A stretch of 18,187 bases of DNA from Clostridium sp. (lineage in GTDB: Bacteria; Bacillota; Clostridia; Lachnospirales; Lachnospiraceae): NCBI GenBank assembly GCA_016302185.1, contig JAEDOC010000025.1, forward strand, positions 1 to 18,187, written 5' to 3'. The translations under genes and the position numbers were made by a program. This document shows, piece after piece, positions 6,511 to 14,329 of the stretch (the stretch's first letter is position 1; each line of letters opens with the position of its first letter). The notes under the pieces are model-generated. The model had not been told where the DNA came from, did no database searches, and was given only the letters and a program-made list of their open reading frames with translations.

Positions 6511-8067
6511 ATGACAGAGAACTTTGCCATTGAGTGCAGAGAAATTACCAAGGTATTTGGCAGCGTGGTTGCCAATGACCGGATCAATCTGTCCGTAAGG
6601 TACGGAGAGATCATGGCGCTTCTGGGGGAAAACGGTTCCGGTAAGACCACGTTGATGAATATGCTCTCCGGAATTTACCATCCGGATGGCGGTACCATCC
6701 TCGTAGGGGGGAAAGAAGTGATTATTAATTCGCCGGTGGATTCCAGAAATCTGGGCATCGGTATGATTCATCAGCATTTTAAGCTGGTGGATGTGTTTAG
6801 TGCGATGGATAACATCGTTCTGGGGACTTCCGGAAAGCGTCTGGGGAAAAAGGCGCTGAAGGAGAAGATCGAGCAGCTTTGCCGCTCCTTTGGACTGGAA
6901 ATTGAACCTGAAAAGAAGATTTACGATATGTCGGTCAGCGAGAAGCAGACCGTGGAGATTCTGAAGGTATTATATAGAGGCGCACAGATTCTGATTCTGG
7001 ATGAGCCAACGGCGGTTCTGACTCCGCAGGAGACGGAGAAGCTGTTTGCGATTCTGCGGAAGATGAAGGAGCAGGGCTGCGCCATCATTATCATCACACA
7101 CAAGCTGCATGAGGTGCTTTCCATCAGTGATCGGGTCACAATTCTGCGCAAGGGGCAGAGTATTGATACGGTGGAGACGAAAAACTGCACGGAAAAGAAG
7201 CTGACAGAGCTGATGGTGGGACGTCCGGTCAGCTTAAATATTGAGCGGCCGGAGGTGCAGGAGAAGAATACGATTCTGAAGGTGGTGGATCTGTCGGTGG
7301 ATAAGACGGACGGAACCGTAGCGCTGGATGATGTTTCTTTTGAGATTAAGACCGGTGAGATTCTGGGAGTGGCCGGTGTGGCCGGAAGCGGACAGAAGGA
7401 GCTGTGCGAGACGCTGACCGGCTTAATGCAGGCGAAAAAAGGCGCGATCCTTTATCATAAGGAAAATATTGTGGGTAAGACTCCGGCGGAGATTATCAAG
7501 CTTGGAATCAGTATGAGCTTTGTACCGGAGGATCGTCTGGGCATGGGCCTGGTGGCTTCCATGGGTATGGTAGAAAATATGCTGTTGAAATCCTACACCA
7601 ACTCCAAAGGTTTCTTTGTGGAAAGAAAACCGGCCAGAGAGCTGGCGGAAAAGCTGGTGGAAGAACTGGGAATTGTGACGCCGGGAGTGGACACGCCGGT
7701 GCGTCTGATGTCCGGTGGTAATGTCCAGAAGGTACTTCTGGGGCGGGAGATTGAATCCAGCCCACAGGTTCTGATCACGGCATATCCGGTCCGCGGCCTG
7801 GATATTAATTCTTCTTATCTGATATATGATCTGCTGAATGAACAGAAGAAAAAGGGCGTTGCCGTGGTTTATATCGGCGAGGATCTGGATGTTCTGCTGG
7901 AGCTGTCCGACCGGATTATGGTACTGTGCCACGGCAGGGTAACCGGTGTGGTGGATGCCAGCGCTGTAACCAAGGAACAGATTGGACTGATGATGACCGG
8001 AACCAGTGCGGAGGATGCCCTGGCGCGGGGCCAGGGAACGGAAGACAGAGAGGAGGCGAAAGCATGA
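6511..8067 (+). CDS. BMP/Nup-type ABC importer ATPase (two fused ABC domains)
   Basis: This 518-residue cytosolic protein powers the importer and corresponds to Bacillus NupO and Lactococcus NupA. The first ABC domain has Walker A GENGSGKT (39-46), a Q-loop near HQHF (87-90), signature SVSEKQ (141-146) and Walker B ILILDEP (160-166) with TAVLTPQE after it. The second domain has a degenerate Walker A (VAGSGQKE), signature MSGGNVQK and a changed Walker B ending AYPVRGLD, as is usual in this fused family. The first signature carries Ser where most members have Gly. I chose ATG 6511, with GAGGTGA at 6500-6506. The upstream in-frame ATG at 6448 lies in a hairpin loop and lacks a ribosome binding site. 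The stop overlaps the next start (ATGA). Confidence 0.9.
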   Translation: MTENFAIECREITKVFGSVVANDRINLSVRYGEIMALLGENGSGKTTLMNMLSGIYHPDGGTILVGGKEVIINSPVDSRNLGIGMIHQHFKLVDVFSAMDNIVLGTSGKRLGKKALKEKIEQLCRSFGLEIEPEKKIYDMSVSEKQTVEILKVLYRGAQILILDEPTAVLTPQETEKLFAILRKMKEQGCAIIIITHKLHEVLSISDRVTILRKGQSIDTVETKNCTEKKLTELMVGRPVSLNIERPEVQEKNTILKVVDLSVDKTDGTVALDDVSFEIKTGEILGVAGVAGSGQKELCETLTGLMQAKKGAILYHKENIVGKTPAEIIKLGISMSFVPEDRLGMGLVASMGMVENMLLKSYTNSKGFFVERKPARELAEKLVEELGIVTPGVDTPVRLMSGGNVQKVLLGREIESSPQVLITAYPVRGLDINSSYLIYDLLNEQKKKGVAVVYIGEDLDVLLELSDRIMVLCHGRVTGVVDASAVTKEQIGLMMTGTSAEDALARGQGTEDREEAKA

Positions 8068-9140
8068 AAGAACCGTTGATTCGTATTGTAAAGAAAGCGG
8101 AGCTGGGAAAAAGGGAGACACTGATACTCCGTCTGGAAGCGATTCTTCTGGCTCTGATTGCCGGAGGACTGTTTATTTTGTCTCTGGGACACAATCCCTT
8201 TGCGGTGTACTGGACGATCATCAGCGGCGCTTTGAAGAGTAAGATGGCAATTCAGACAACAGTAAAGATTGCGATTCCGCTTCTGATTGCTTCTCTGGGT
8301 GTGACCCTGGCTTTTAAGATGCGCTTCTGGAACATCGGTGCCGAGGGCCAGATTATTATGGGCGGTATTTTTGCCTCCTATTTTGCATTATTTCATGCCG
8401 GCTGGAATCACTGGCTTCTCATTCTGGTAATGTTTCTGGCCGGTGCCGTGGGCGGAGGTTTATGGGGACTTCTGCCGGCCTGGTTTAAGACAAAGTATGA
8501 TACCAATGAGACGCTGTTTACTTTGATGTTAAACTATATTGCATTGAATGTAATCGTATTCCTGAGAGAGGGGCCGTGGCGTGATCCGGGTTCCCAGGGC
8601 TATGCCAAGATCGCACGTTTTGATAAGAATGCGGCGCTGGATAAGGTTCTGGGCATCCAGTTTGGCTGGATTGTGGCGCTTCTGCTTCTGGTTCTGGTGT
8701 GGATGTATCTGACCCGTTCCAAGCAGGGATATGAGATCAGTGTGGTGGGTGAGAGTCAGGAGACTGCTCGCTATGCAGGTATGAATGTAAAGAAAGTAGT
8801 GCTGCGCACCATGTTTCTGTCCGGTGCTATCTGCGGTATCGGAGGTATGATTCAGGCAACCGGTTCTGATGTTACCCTGACCACTGCGGTGGCCGGCGGC
8901 GTTGGTTTTACGGCGATTATTGTGGCCTGGCTGGCACAGCTAAATCCGCCGTCGATTCTGATCGTAACATTGTTATTCAGTATTCTGGAAAAGGGAAGCG
9001 GTATGATCGATTCGGCCTTTGGCCTGTCTTCGGATTGTTCCGATGTATTGCAGGGAATCATTCTATTCTTTATCCTGGGATGTGAATTATTTATCCGATA
9101 TAAGTTTGTATTCCGCGGGAAAGGAGGCGTGAACGCATGA
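8064..9140 (+). CDS. BMP/Nup-type ABC importer permease, first subunit
   Basis: This 358-residue integral membrane protein belongs to the branched-chain/ribose-type permease superfamily and corresponds to Bacillus NupP and Lactococcus NupB. Hydrophobic segments occur at about 25-42, 65-85, 97-110, 116-138, 150-167, 200-217, 248-266, 278-292, 297-308 and 328-346. Family motifs are NIGAEGQ (90-96) and VVGESQETARYAGM (227-240), the latter likely facing the ATPase. The start at 8064 is chosen because AGGAGG (8051-8056) lies 7 bases before it and the ATG overlaps the preceding stop; the open frame upstream is out-of-frame read of the ATPase gene. Translation is probably coupled to its neighbours on both sides. 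Confidence 0.92.
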   Translation: MKEPLIRIVKKAELGKRETLILRLEAILLALIAGGLFILSLGHNPFAVYWTIISGALKSKMAIQTTVKIAIPLLIASLGVTLAFKMRFWNIGAEGQIIMGGIFASYFALFHAGWNHWLLILVMFLAGAVGGGLWGLLPAWFKTKYDTNETLFTLMLNYIALNVIVFLREGPWRDPGSQGYAKIARFDKNAALDKVLGIQFGWIVALLLLVLVWMYLTRSKQGYEISVVGESQETARYAGMNVKKVVLRTMFLSGAICGIGGMIQATGSDVTLTTAVAGGVGFTAIIVAWLAQLNPPSILIVTLLFSILEKGSGMIDSAFGLSSDCSDVLQGIILFFILGCELFIRYKFVFRGKGGVNA

Positions 9141-10099
9141 GCAGTGATCTGATTATTAAATTTCTGGTAGCAGCCGTGCTGGCCGGCGCACCGTTTTTGT
9201 TTGGTACGGTGGGAGAAATCCTGAGTGAAAAGGTAGGACATCTGAATCTGGGTGTGGAAGGTATGATGGCGATCGGCGCCTGTGCCGGATTTATGGCGGG
9301 ATATGTCAGTGACAATTTTGTTATTGCCCTGCTGGCGGCAGCGGCAGCAGGCATGGTGTCGGCATTGATTTACGGTGTACTGACGGTCACTTTTATGGCA
9401 AATCAGAATGTAACAGGACTGACCCTGACAATTTTTGGTACCGGTATCTCCAATTTTATCGGGGTTTACATGCTGGAACGTTCCGAGAGCGGAACCTTGA
9501 AGCTTCCGGAGAATATCACAGGACAGATGAGAAATATTAATATTCCCGGATTAAGTGATATCCCGGTGCTGGGAGAGCTGCTTTTCTCTTACAATCCTTT
9601 TGTATATCTGGGAATTGTCATTGCGATTCTGGCCGGACTCTATCTCTATAAAACGCAGATTGGATTAAATGTACAGGCCATTGGAGAGAATCCGGCAGCA
9701 GCTGATGCAGCCGGTATTGAAGTAACGAAATGGCGCTATATCAATATCGCTCTGTCCGGTGCCATCTGTGGAATCGGAGGAGCCTACTGTTCTATGATCA
9801 TTAATGGAGGCGTGTGGCTGCGGGACAGCGTGAACGGCCTTGGCTGGATTTCCGTGGCGCTGGTAATTTTCGCGTCCTGGAAGCCGATTAACGTTATCTA
9901 CGGATCCTTTATTTTCGGAGCGCTGCGCGTGCTGAAATATTATGTCCCGAAAAACACCTATGCGATTCCTACCGCGTTTTTCGATGCACTGCCCTTCTTA
10001 ATCACCGCTCTGGTGCTGGTGGCGGCATCCATGCGGAAGAACAAAGGCGGACATATTCCGGCACACCTTGGCGTGAATTATTTCCGTGAGGAGAGGTAA
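9137..10099 (+). CDS. BMP/Nup-type ABC importer permease, second subunit
   Basis: This 320-residue membrane protein pairs with the preceding permease and corresponds to Bacillus NupQ and Lactococcus NupC. It is strongly hydrophobic, with the first segments at about 6-24, 40-57, 62-84 and 92-112. NLGVEGM (37-43) and AIGENPAAADAAGIEV (181-196) match the motifs of the partner permease. AAGGAGG (9121-9127) lies 9 bases before the ATG, which overlaps the previous stop (ATGA). It is the last gene of the operon. The next gene is convergent only 23 bases away, and I see no terminator in the gap, so transcripts from the two sides may overlap. Confidence 0.92.
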   Translation: MSSDLIIKFLVAAVLAGAPFLFGTVGEILSEKVGHLNLGVEGMMAIGACAGFMAGYVSDNFVIALLAAAAAGMVSALIYGVLTVTFMANQNVTGLTLTIFGTGISNFIGVYMLERSESGTLKLPENITGQMRNINIPGLSDIPVLGELLFSYNPFVYLGIVIAILAGLYLYKTQIGLNVQAIGENPAAADAAGIEVTKWRYINIALSGAICGIGGAYCSMIINGGVWLRDSVNGLGWISVALVIFASWKPINVIYGSFIFGALRVLKYYVPKNTYAIPTAFFDALPFLITALVLVAASMRKNKGGHIPAHLGVNYFREER

Positions 10100-10122
10100 T
10101 TATTTCCACTGATACGGGCGGA

Positions 10123-10809
10123 TCAGATATCCGGTTCTGTATGGGCAAGGGCGCAGGCCATGGCAGGAAACGAAAAGCCGATGGCCACAGTAAGCGGCAG
10201 TAATGCCGGAAACATCATAAGCTGTCCTCCGAGGAACAGGAAGGAGAAGACAACAGCGATGAGAGTCCCTTCCCCGTGGAGAAGGGATTGACGTACAGCC
10301 TCCCGTATCAGCTCCGGAAATGATTTTTTTGATATACTTATCTTTGATTGGTTCCAATCGGTGTTATCCCCATCAAATAAAAGCGGAAGTAAGTGCAGCA
10401 GGCTTCCGGAAACAAGTACAAAAAGCAGGACGGATGCGGAGGTCAGCGGAATATACAGGCTGCTGACCGGGATCCTGGATAAATAGAGCAGGAAGGTTCC
10501 GCCAAGAAACAGCCAGAGAAACAGGATAAGGAAGCCCAGAGGAAGCGCGTGCAGAAAGACAGCCCGGAATGCGGAGAGGTACAGTCGGCCTGCGTTATTC
10601 TGTGCCCGATCATCTTTGGCCAGAGCATTGGTGCAGAAGGACAGAGCGGCCATCGCCGGACCGATGGTGACAATCGGGAGAGCGGTCAGAAGAAACAGAA
10701 GATTCCATTTGACCAGGGTAATCAGGCCGTCGGAAATCACTTCTCCCAGACGGCGAAGCGTTTTATTTGCAAGGGGATCCTTATTTGCTTTTTTCTGGTT
10801 GTGGTTCAA
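10123..10809 (-). CDS. DUF624 (YesL-like) membrane protein
   Basis: This protein of about 228 residues is mostly hydrophobic, with segments at about 28-56, 83-105, 112-140, 180-198 and 200-222. The stretch LPIVTIGPAMAAL (44-56) is characteristic of the DUF624 family, named after Bacillus YesL. The biochemical role is unknown. Such genes often lie beside oligosaccharide ABC importers, as here, where it is divergent from the maltodextrin-type operon. There is no in-frame ATG: a stop lies two codons upstream of TTG 10830. I favour the TTG at 10809, preceded by AGAGAGG at 8 bases. TTG 10830, giving 235 residues, has no ribosome binding site. The weak start suggests low expression. Confidence 0.8.
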   Translation of the reverse strand: MNHNQKKANKDPLANKTLRRLGEVISDGLITLVKWNLLFLLTALPIVTIGPAMAALSFCTNALAKDDRAQNNAGRLYLSAFRAVFLHALPLGFLILFLWLFLGGTFLLYLSRIPVSSLYIPLTSASVLLFVLVSGSLLHLLPLLFDGDNTDWNQSKISISKKSFPELIREAVRQSLLHGEGTLIAVVFSFLFLGGQLMMFPALLPLTVAIGFSFPAMACALAHTEPDI

Positions 10810-10852
10810 TGCAGATACCTCTCTTTCCAATGATTACTGTGTGATATTATTA

Positions 10853-10881
10853 ACTATACGGATGGTTTTCCTTTTTTGCAA
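10853..10881 (-). promoter_or_regulatory. Promoter of the DUF624 gene
   Basis: On the minus strand TTGCAA (plus 10876-10881), a 17-base spacer and TATAGT (plus 10853-10858) form a good vegetative promoter about 44 bases before the favoured TTG start. Between it and the divergent promoter at 11018 (about 136 bases) I see only AT-rich sequence with no clear signal. Confidence 0.7.
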
Positions 10882-11017
10882 GTGAAATCGGGAGAAAAAG
10901 GGGCAGAACCTACAATTTCTATGCAGATGGTTTCTGATATAAAAGGAAAATGTGCATAAATAAGAAGCGGAAAATTATTGTAAATGTACCAAAAATAAAT
11001 AATATCAAAAATAAGAC

Positions 11018-11044
11018 TTGAAAAAAGGTTTGGAAAAGTATAAC
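11018..11044 (+). promoter_or_regulatory. Probable promoter of the maltodextrin-type operon
   Basis: TTGAAA (11018-11023) and TATAAC (11039-11044) are separated by a short 15-base spacer; GACTTG at 11015-11020 would give 18 bases. Transcription would start near 11051, so the palindrome at 11062-11075 would lie at about +11 to +25, where a bound repressor could block elongation or initiation. Confidence 0.5.
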
Positions 11045-11061
11045 ATAAAAGCATATAGAAA

Positions 11062-11075
11062 TGGAAACGTTTCCA
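11062..11075. promoter_or_regulatory. LacI/CcpA-type operator palindrome
   Basis: TGGAAACGTTTCCA is a perfect 14-bp palindrome with the central CpG typical of LacI-GalR family sites. With its flanks it matches the catabolite-responsive element consensus WTGNNARCGNWWWCAW at all but one position. The likely binder is the LacI-family protein encoded at 14330-15355 in the same operon, or a global CcpA-like protein. Confidence 0.75.
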
Positions 11076-11137
11076 AATAGTATAAACTTTGGATTCGCAA
11101 CATAATGTTCAGAGATTAAAAAAGGGAGGACAATTTC

Positions 11138-12502
11138 ATGAAGAAACGGGTTTTAGCAGCAACTTTGACAGTTGTCATGGGGGCAACAGTACTGGCAGGC
11201 TGTGGAAGCAGTACAGGAGCAAGTGCGGCAAAAGAAACGGAAGCAAAGGAGACGGCAGCAGCCGAGGGAGCAGAGACCACAGCAGAGACCACAGCAGAGG
11301 GTGCTGTTTACTATCTGAATTTTAAGCCGGAGCAGGATCAGCAGTGGCAGGATCTGGCAAAGGTTTATGAGGAGAAGACAGGAGTACCGGTAACCGTAGT
11401 TACAGCAGCATCCGGTGAGTATGAGACAACTCTGATGTCTGAGATGGGAAAGAGCAGTGCTCCTACCCTGTTTCAGGTGAACGGACCGGTTGGACTGGCC
11501 AACTGGACTGATTATTGCTATGATCTTTCCGGTTCTGATATTTACGGACAGCTGACCAGTGAGGATTTTGCACTGAAGGATGGCGATGCAGTGAAGGGTA
11601 TCGCATACGTTGTTGAGTCTTATGGTCTTATTACCAACAAAACATTACTGGAAAAAGCAGGATATACAGTGGATGATATCAAGTCATTTGCAGATTTAAA
11701 GAAAGTTGCGGAGGATATTACAGCCCGCAAGGATGAGCTTGGCTTTGCTGCATTCTCCTCTGCAGGCATGGATGGTTCTTCTGACTGGAGATTCAAGACT
11801 CATCTGGCAAACCTGCCGATTTACTTTGAGTATCAGGCAGATGGTATCGGATCTACCGATGCGATTAAGGGAACATATCTTGATAATTACAGAAATATAT
11901 GGGATCTTTACATTAACAATTCCACCTGCGATCCGGCAGAGCTGGCAGCGAAGACCGGTGATGATTCCCGTAACGAGTTCCTTGCAGGCGAAGCGGTATT
12001 CTTCCAGAATGGTTCCTGGGAATATGGCAACCTGACCGGAGAAGGCAAATTTACCGATGATGACCTTGTTATGATTCCGATTTATATAGGTGTCGGCGAT
12101 GAGGCAAATCAGGGGCTGTGTACAGGTACAGAGAACTACTGGTGTGTCAATGGCGAAGCAGCAGAAGAAGATATTCAGGCAACTCTGGATTTCATTAACT
12201 GGTGTGTAACCTCTGAAGAGGGAACATCTGCGATGGCTAATGACATGGGCTTTGTTATCCCGTTCAAGAATGCGGCAGAGTCTCCGAATCTGTTCGTAAA
12301 ACAGGATGTAGAGTATACGGCAGCAGGCAAGAAGCCGGTATCCTGGAATTTCCCGACCATGCCGTCGGAGGAGTGGAAGAACGGTGTTGGTTCTGCGCTG
12401 ACAGCATATGCGGCAGATCAGACCGATGCAAACTGGGATGAGGTAGTTGCTGCCTTTGTTGATGGCTGGGCAACAGAGTATGCGCTGGCTAACCCGCAGT
12501 AA
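11138..12502 (+). CDS. Sugar-binding lipoprotein of a maltodextrin-type ABC importer
   Basis: This 454-residue family 1 solute-binding protein is anchored outside the membrane and delivers sugar to the permeases encoded next. It has a lipoprotein signal with lipobox LAG-C22, an Ala/Glu/Thr-rich linker (about 26-55), and a mature domain starting near VYYLNFKPEQDQQWQDLAKVYEEKTG, the usual opening of the MalE-like fold. Later landmarks are YGLITNKTLLEKAGY and the C-terminal WATEYAL region. GGGAGG precedes the ATG by 8 bases. It is the first gene of the operon, behind the palindromic operator. Maltodextrin as substrate is inferred from malQ in the same operon; other alpha-glucans or disaccharides are possible. 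Confidence 0.92.
   Translation: MKKRVLAATLTVVMGATVLAGCGSSTGASAAKETEAKETAAAEGAETTAETTAEGAVYYLNFKPEQDQQWQDLAKVYEEKTGVPVTVVTAASGEYETTLMSEMGKSSAPTLFQVNGPVGLANWTDYCYDLSGSDIYGQLTSEDFALKDGDAVKGIAYVVESYGLITNKTLLEKAGYTVDDIKSFADLKKVAEDITARKDELGFAAFSSAGMDGSSDWRFKTHLANLPIYFEYQADGIGSTDAIKGTYLDNYRNIWDLYINNSTCDPAELAAKTGDDSRNEFLAGEAVFFQNGSWEYGNLTGEGKFTDDDLVMIPIYIGVGDEANQGLCTGTENYWCVNGEAAEEDIQATLDFINWCVTSEEGTSAMANDMGFVIPFKNAAESPNLFVKQDVEYTAAGKKPVSWNFPTMPSEEWKNGVGSALTAYAADQTDANWDEVVAAFVDGWATEYALANPQ
11273..11296 (+). repeat. Tandem 12-bp repeat in the lipoprotein linker
   Basis: GAGACCACAGCA occurs twice in a row and encodes ETTAETTA in the flexible linker between the lipid anchor and the binding domain. In-frame repeat change here would alter only linker length. 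Confidence 0.8.
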
Positions 12503-12546
12503 TCGTACCTTCTTACATTGAGAAAATATTGTTTTGAAATCTGAAC

Positions 12547-12577
12547 ACGGGGCGGGCAAGAGACTTGTCCGTCCCGT
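12547..12577 (+). terminator. Intercistronic hairpin after the binding-protein gene
   Basis: The arms 12547-12560 and 12564-12577 pair over 14 bp, with two G-U pairs, around a 3-nt loop (AGA). The sequence after it (TCTTATACC) is only weakly U-rich, so it is more likely an mRNA-protecting or partially attenuating hairpin than a full terminator. It lies in the 131-base gap before the first permease gene. Confidence 0.7.
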
Positions 12578-12633
12578 TCTTATACCGGTGTCGGAGGTCA
12601 CGGCTGCCGGCGCTGAAAGAAAGGAGCAAACGT

Positions 12634-13485
12634 ATGGAAAAAGCGCTGAAAAAATTTTCACCGCTCTTTGTGCTTCCCACATTTGCCGCATTTATCATCG
12701 GCTTTCTGATTCCCTTTGCAGAAGGGCTTTACCTTTCCTTCTGCCAGTTTACAACAGTGAAAAATGCAAAGTGGGTGGGCTTTTCGAATTACCAGCAGGT
12801 GTTTACAGATAAAACTTTTACCAATGCATTGGGATTTACAGTATCCTTTGCTATTGTGTCGATTCTTCTGATTAATGTGATTGCCTTCGGCTTGGCGCTG
12901 CTTCTGACGCGCAAGCTGAAAGGAACCAATATTTTCCGAACGGTATTTTTTATGCCAAACCTGATTGGCGGTATCGTTCTGGGATATATCTGGCAGATTC
13001 TTATCAACTGTGTGCTTTCTCTGGCTGGCAAGCCTCTGCTGGCGCTGAACAGTCAGGCAGGCTACTGGGGATTGATTATTCTGACCGGATGGCAGCAGAT
13101 CGGCTATATGATGATTATTTATATCGCCGGATTGCAGAATGTGCCGGAGGATCTGATCGAAGCGGCGGCCATTGACGGTGCCAATGCGCTGACGACTCTG
13201 TTTCGTGTAAAAATTCCGATGGTAATGTCTTCCATTACCGTCTGTGTATTCCTGACATTGACCAACTCATTTAAACTGTTTGACCAGAACCTTGCACTTA
13301 CAGCAGGCGAGCCAAAGCATATGACAGAGATGCTGGCTCTGAATATTTATCAGACATTCTATGCCAGAGCCGGCGCGCAGTGGAAGGGACTTGGTCAGGC
13401 GAAGGCCGTTCTCTTCTGTATTCTGGTCGTTGTGATTTCTATGATTCAGTTGAAGGCCACACGTTCTAAGGAGGTGCAGCAGTAA
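12634..13485 (+). CDS. Sugar ABC importer permease, MalF-type
   Basis: This 283-residue inner-membrane permease forms half of the translocation channel. Hydrophobic segments are near 10-33, 66-92, 104-131, 143-166, 196-215 and 258-275. The EAA loop that docks on the ATPase is EAAAIDGAN (176-184). The protein lacks the large extra periplasmic domain of E. coli MalF, which is usual in Firmicutes. I chose ATG 12634, which has AAAGGAG (12620-12626) 7 bases before it. An open frame extends upstream to a TTG at 12565, but that lies inside the intercistronic hairpin and lacks a ribosome binding site. Confidence 0.92.
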   Translation: MEKALKKFSPLFVLPTFAAFIIGFLIPFAEGLYLSFCQFTTVKNAKWVGFSNYQQVFTDKTFTNALGFTVSFAIVSILLINVIAFGLALLLTRKLKGTNIFRTVFFMPNLIGGIVLGYIWQILINCVLSLAGKPLLALNSQAGYWGLIILTGWQQIGYMMIIYIAGLQNVPEDLIEAAAIDGANALTTLFRVKIPMVMSSITVCVFLTLTNSFKLFDQNLALTAGEPKHMTEMLALNIYQTFYARAGAQWKGLGQAKAVLFCILVVVISMIQLKATRSKEVQQ

Positions 13486-14327
13486 TGAAAAAACGACGGA
13501 GTACGTCTTCTCTTCTGTGGACAGTGATTTTGAGCATCGCTTCAATTCTTTATATGTATCCGATTGTGATGATTCTCTTTAACTCCCTGAAAAAGGAGTC
13601 GGCGATTTCCACCAATACCGCGTTTCAGCTTCCGACAGCAGAAACCTTTGCGGGACTGGATAATTATGTCAATGCAATTACCTCCAAGGGCTTTCTGCAG
13701 AGTCTGGGTTACAGCGTCTTTATCACAGTCAGCTCGGTGGCTGCGATCCTGCTCTGCTGCTCCATGTGTTCCTGGTTTATCACACGTGTAAAAGGAAAGT
13801 TTTCTTCTCTTCTGTATTTCCTTTTCGCATTTTCCATGGTTGTGCCGTTCCAGATGGTAATGTTCACGCTGTCTCAAACGGCGGATATGATGAAGCTGAA
13901 TACCCCATGGAAGATCTGGGTAATTTATCTCGGCTTTGGTGCGGGTCTTGCGGTATTTATGTTTGCGGGCTTTATGAAGTCTATTCCGATGGAGGTGGAA
14001 GAGGCTTCCATGATTGATGGCTGTAATCCGCTCCAGACCTACTTTTTAATCGTAATGCCCATGCTAAAGCCTACGATGGTATCGGTGGGTATTCTGGAGG
14101 CCATGTGGGTATGGAATGATTATCTGCTTCCGACCCTGGTGCTGGATATCAAGAAATACAAGACAATTCCCATGCTGATTCAGTATTTCCGCGGCAGTTA
14201 CGGACGGGTAGAGATGGGACCGATGATGGCATGTATTATGCTGACGGTAATTCCCATCGTGATTATCTATCTTCTGGGGCAGAAGCACATCATTAAGGGT
14301 GTGGCTGCCGGTGCGGTGAAAGGCTGA
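13485..14327 (+). CDS. Sugar ABC importer permease, MalG-type
   Basis: This 280-residue permease is the partner of the preceding protein. It has a basic N-terminus (MKKRRS) and hydrophobic segments near 11-33, 75-98, 107-128, 143-163, 186-210 and 245-263. Its EAA loop is EEASMIDGCN (172-181), and the C-terminus is short. The start codon shares one base with the previous stop (TAATG), and AAGGAGG (13468-13474) lies 10 bases upstream, so translation is probably coupled. Membership in the MalG/carbohydrate-uptake-1 permease family is clear; the exact sugar is inferred from the operon. Confidence 0.93.
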   Translation: MKKRRSTSSLLWTVILSIASILYMYPIVMILFNSLKKESAISTNTAFQLPTAETFAGLDNYVNAITSKGFLQSLGYSVFITVSSVAAILLCCSMCSWFITRVKGKFSSLLYFLFAFSMVVPFQMVMFTLSQTADMMKLNTPWKIWVIYLGFGAGLAVFMFAGFMKSIPMEVEEASMIDGCNPLQTYFLIVMPMLKPTMVSVGILEAMWVWNDYLLPTLVLDIKKYKTIPMLIQYFRGSYGRVEMGPMMACIMLTVIPIVIIYLLGQKHIIKGVAAGAVKG

Positions 14328-14329
14328 TT

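Noticed and set aside
7926..8063. Upstream extension of the first importer permease frame
   Set aside because: It is an out-of-frame read of the ATPase gene; AGGAGG and the ATGA overlap fix the start at 8064.
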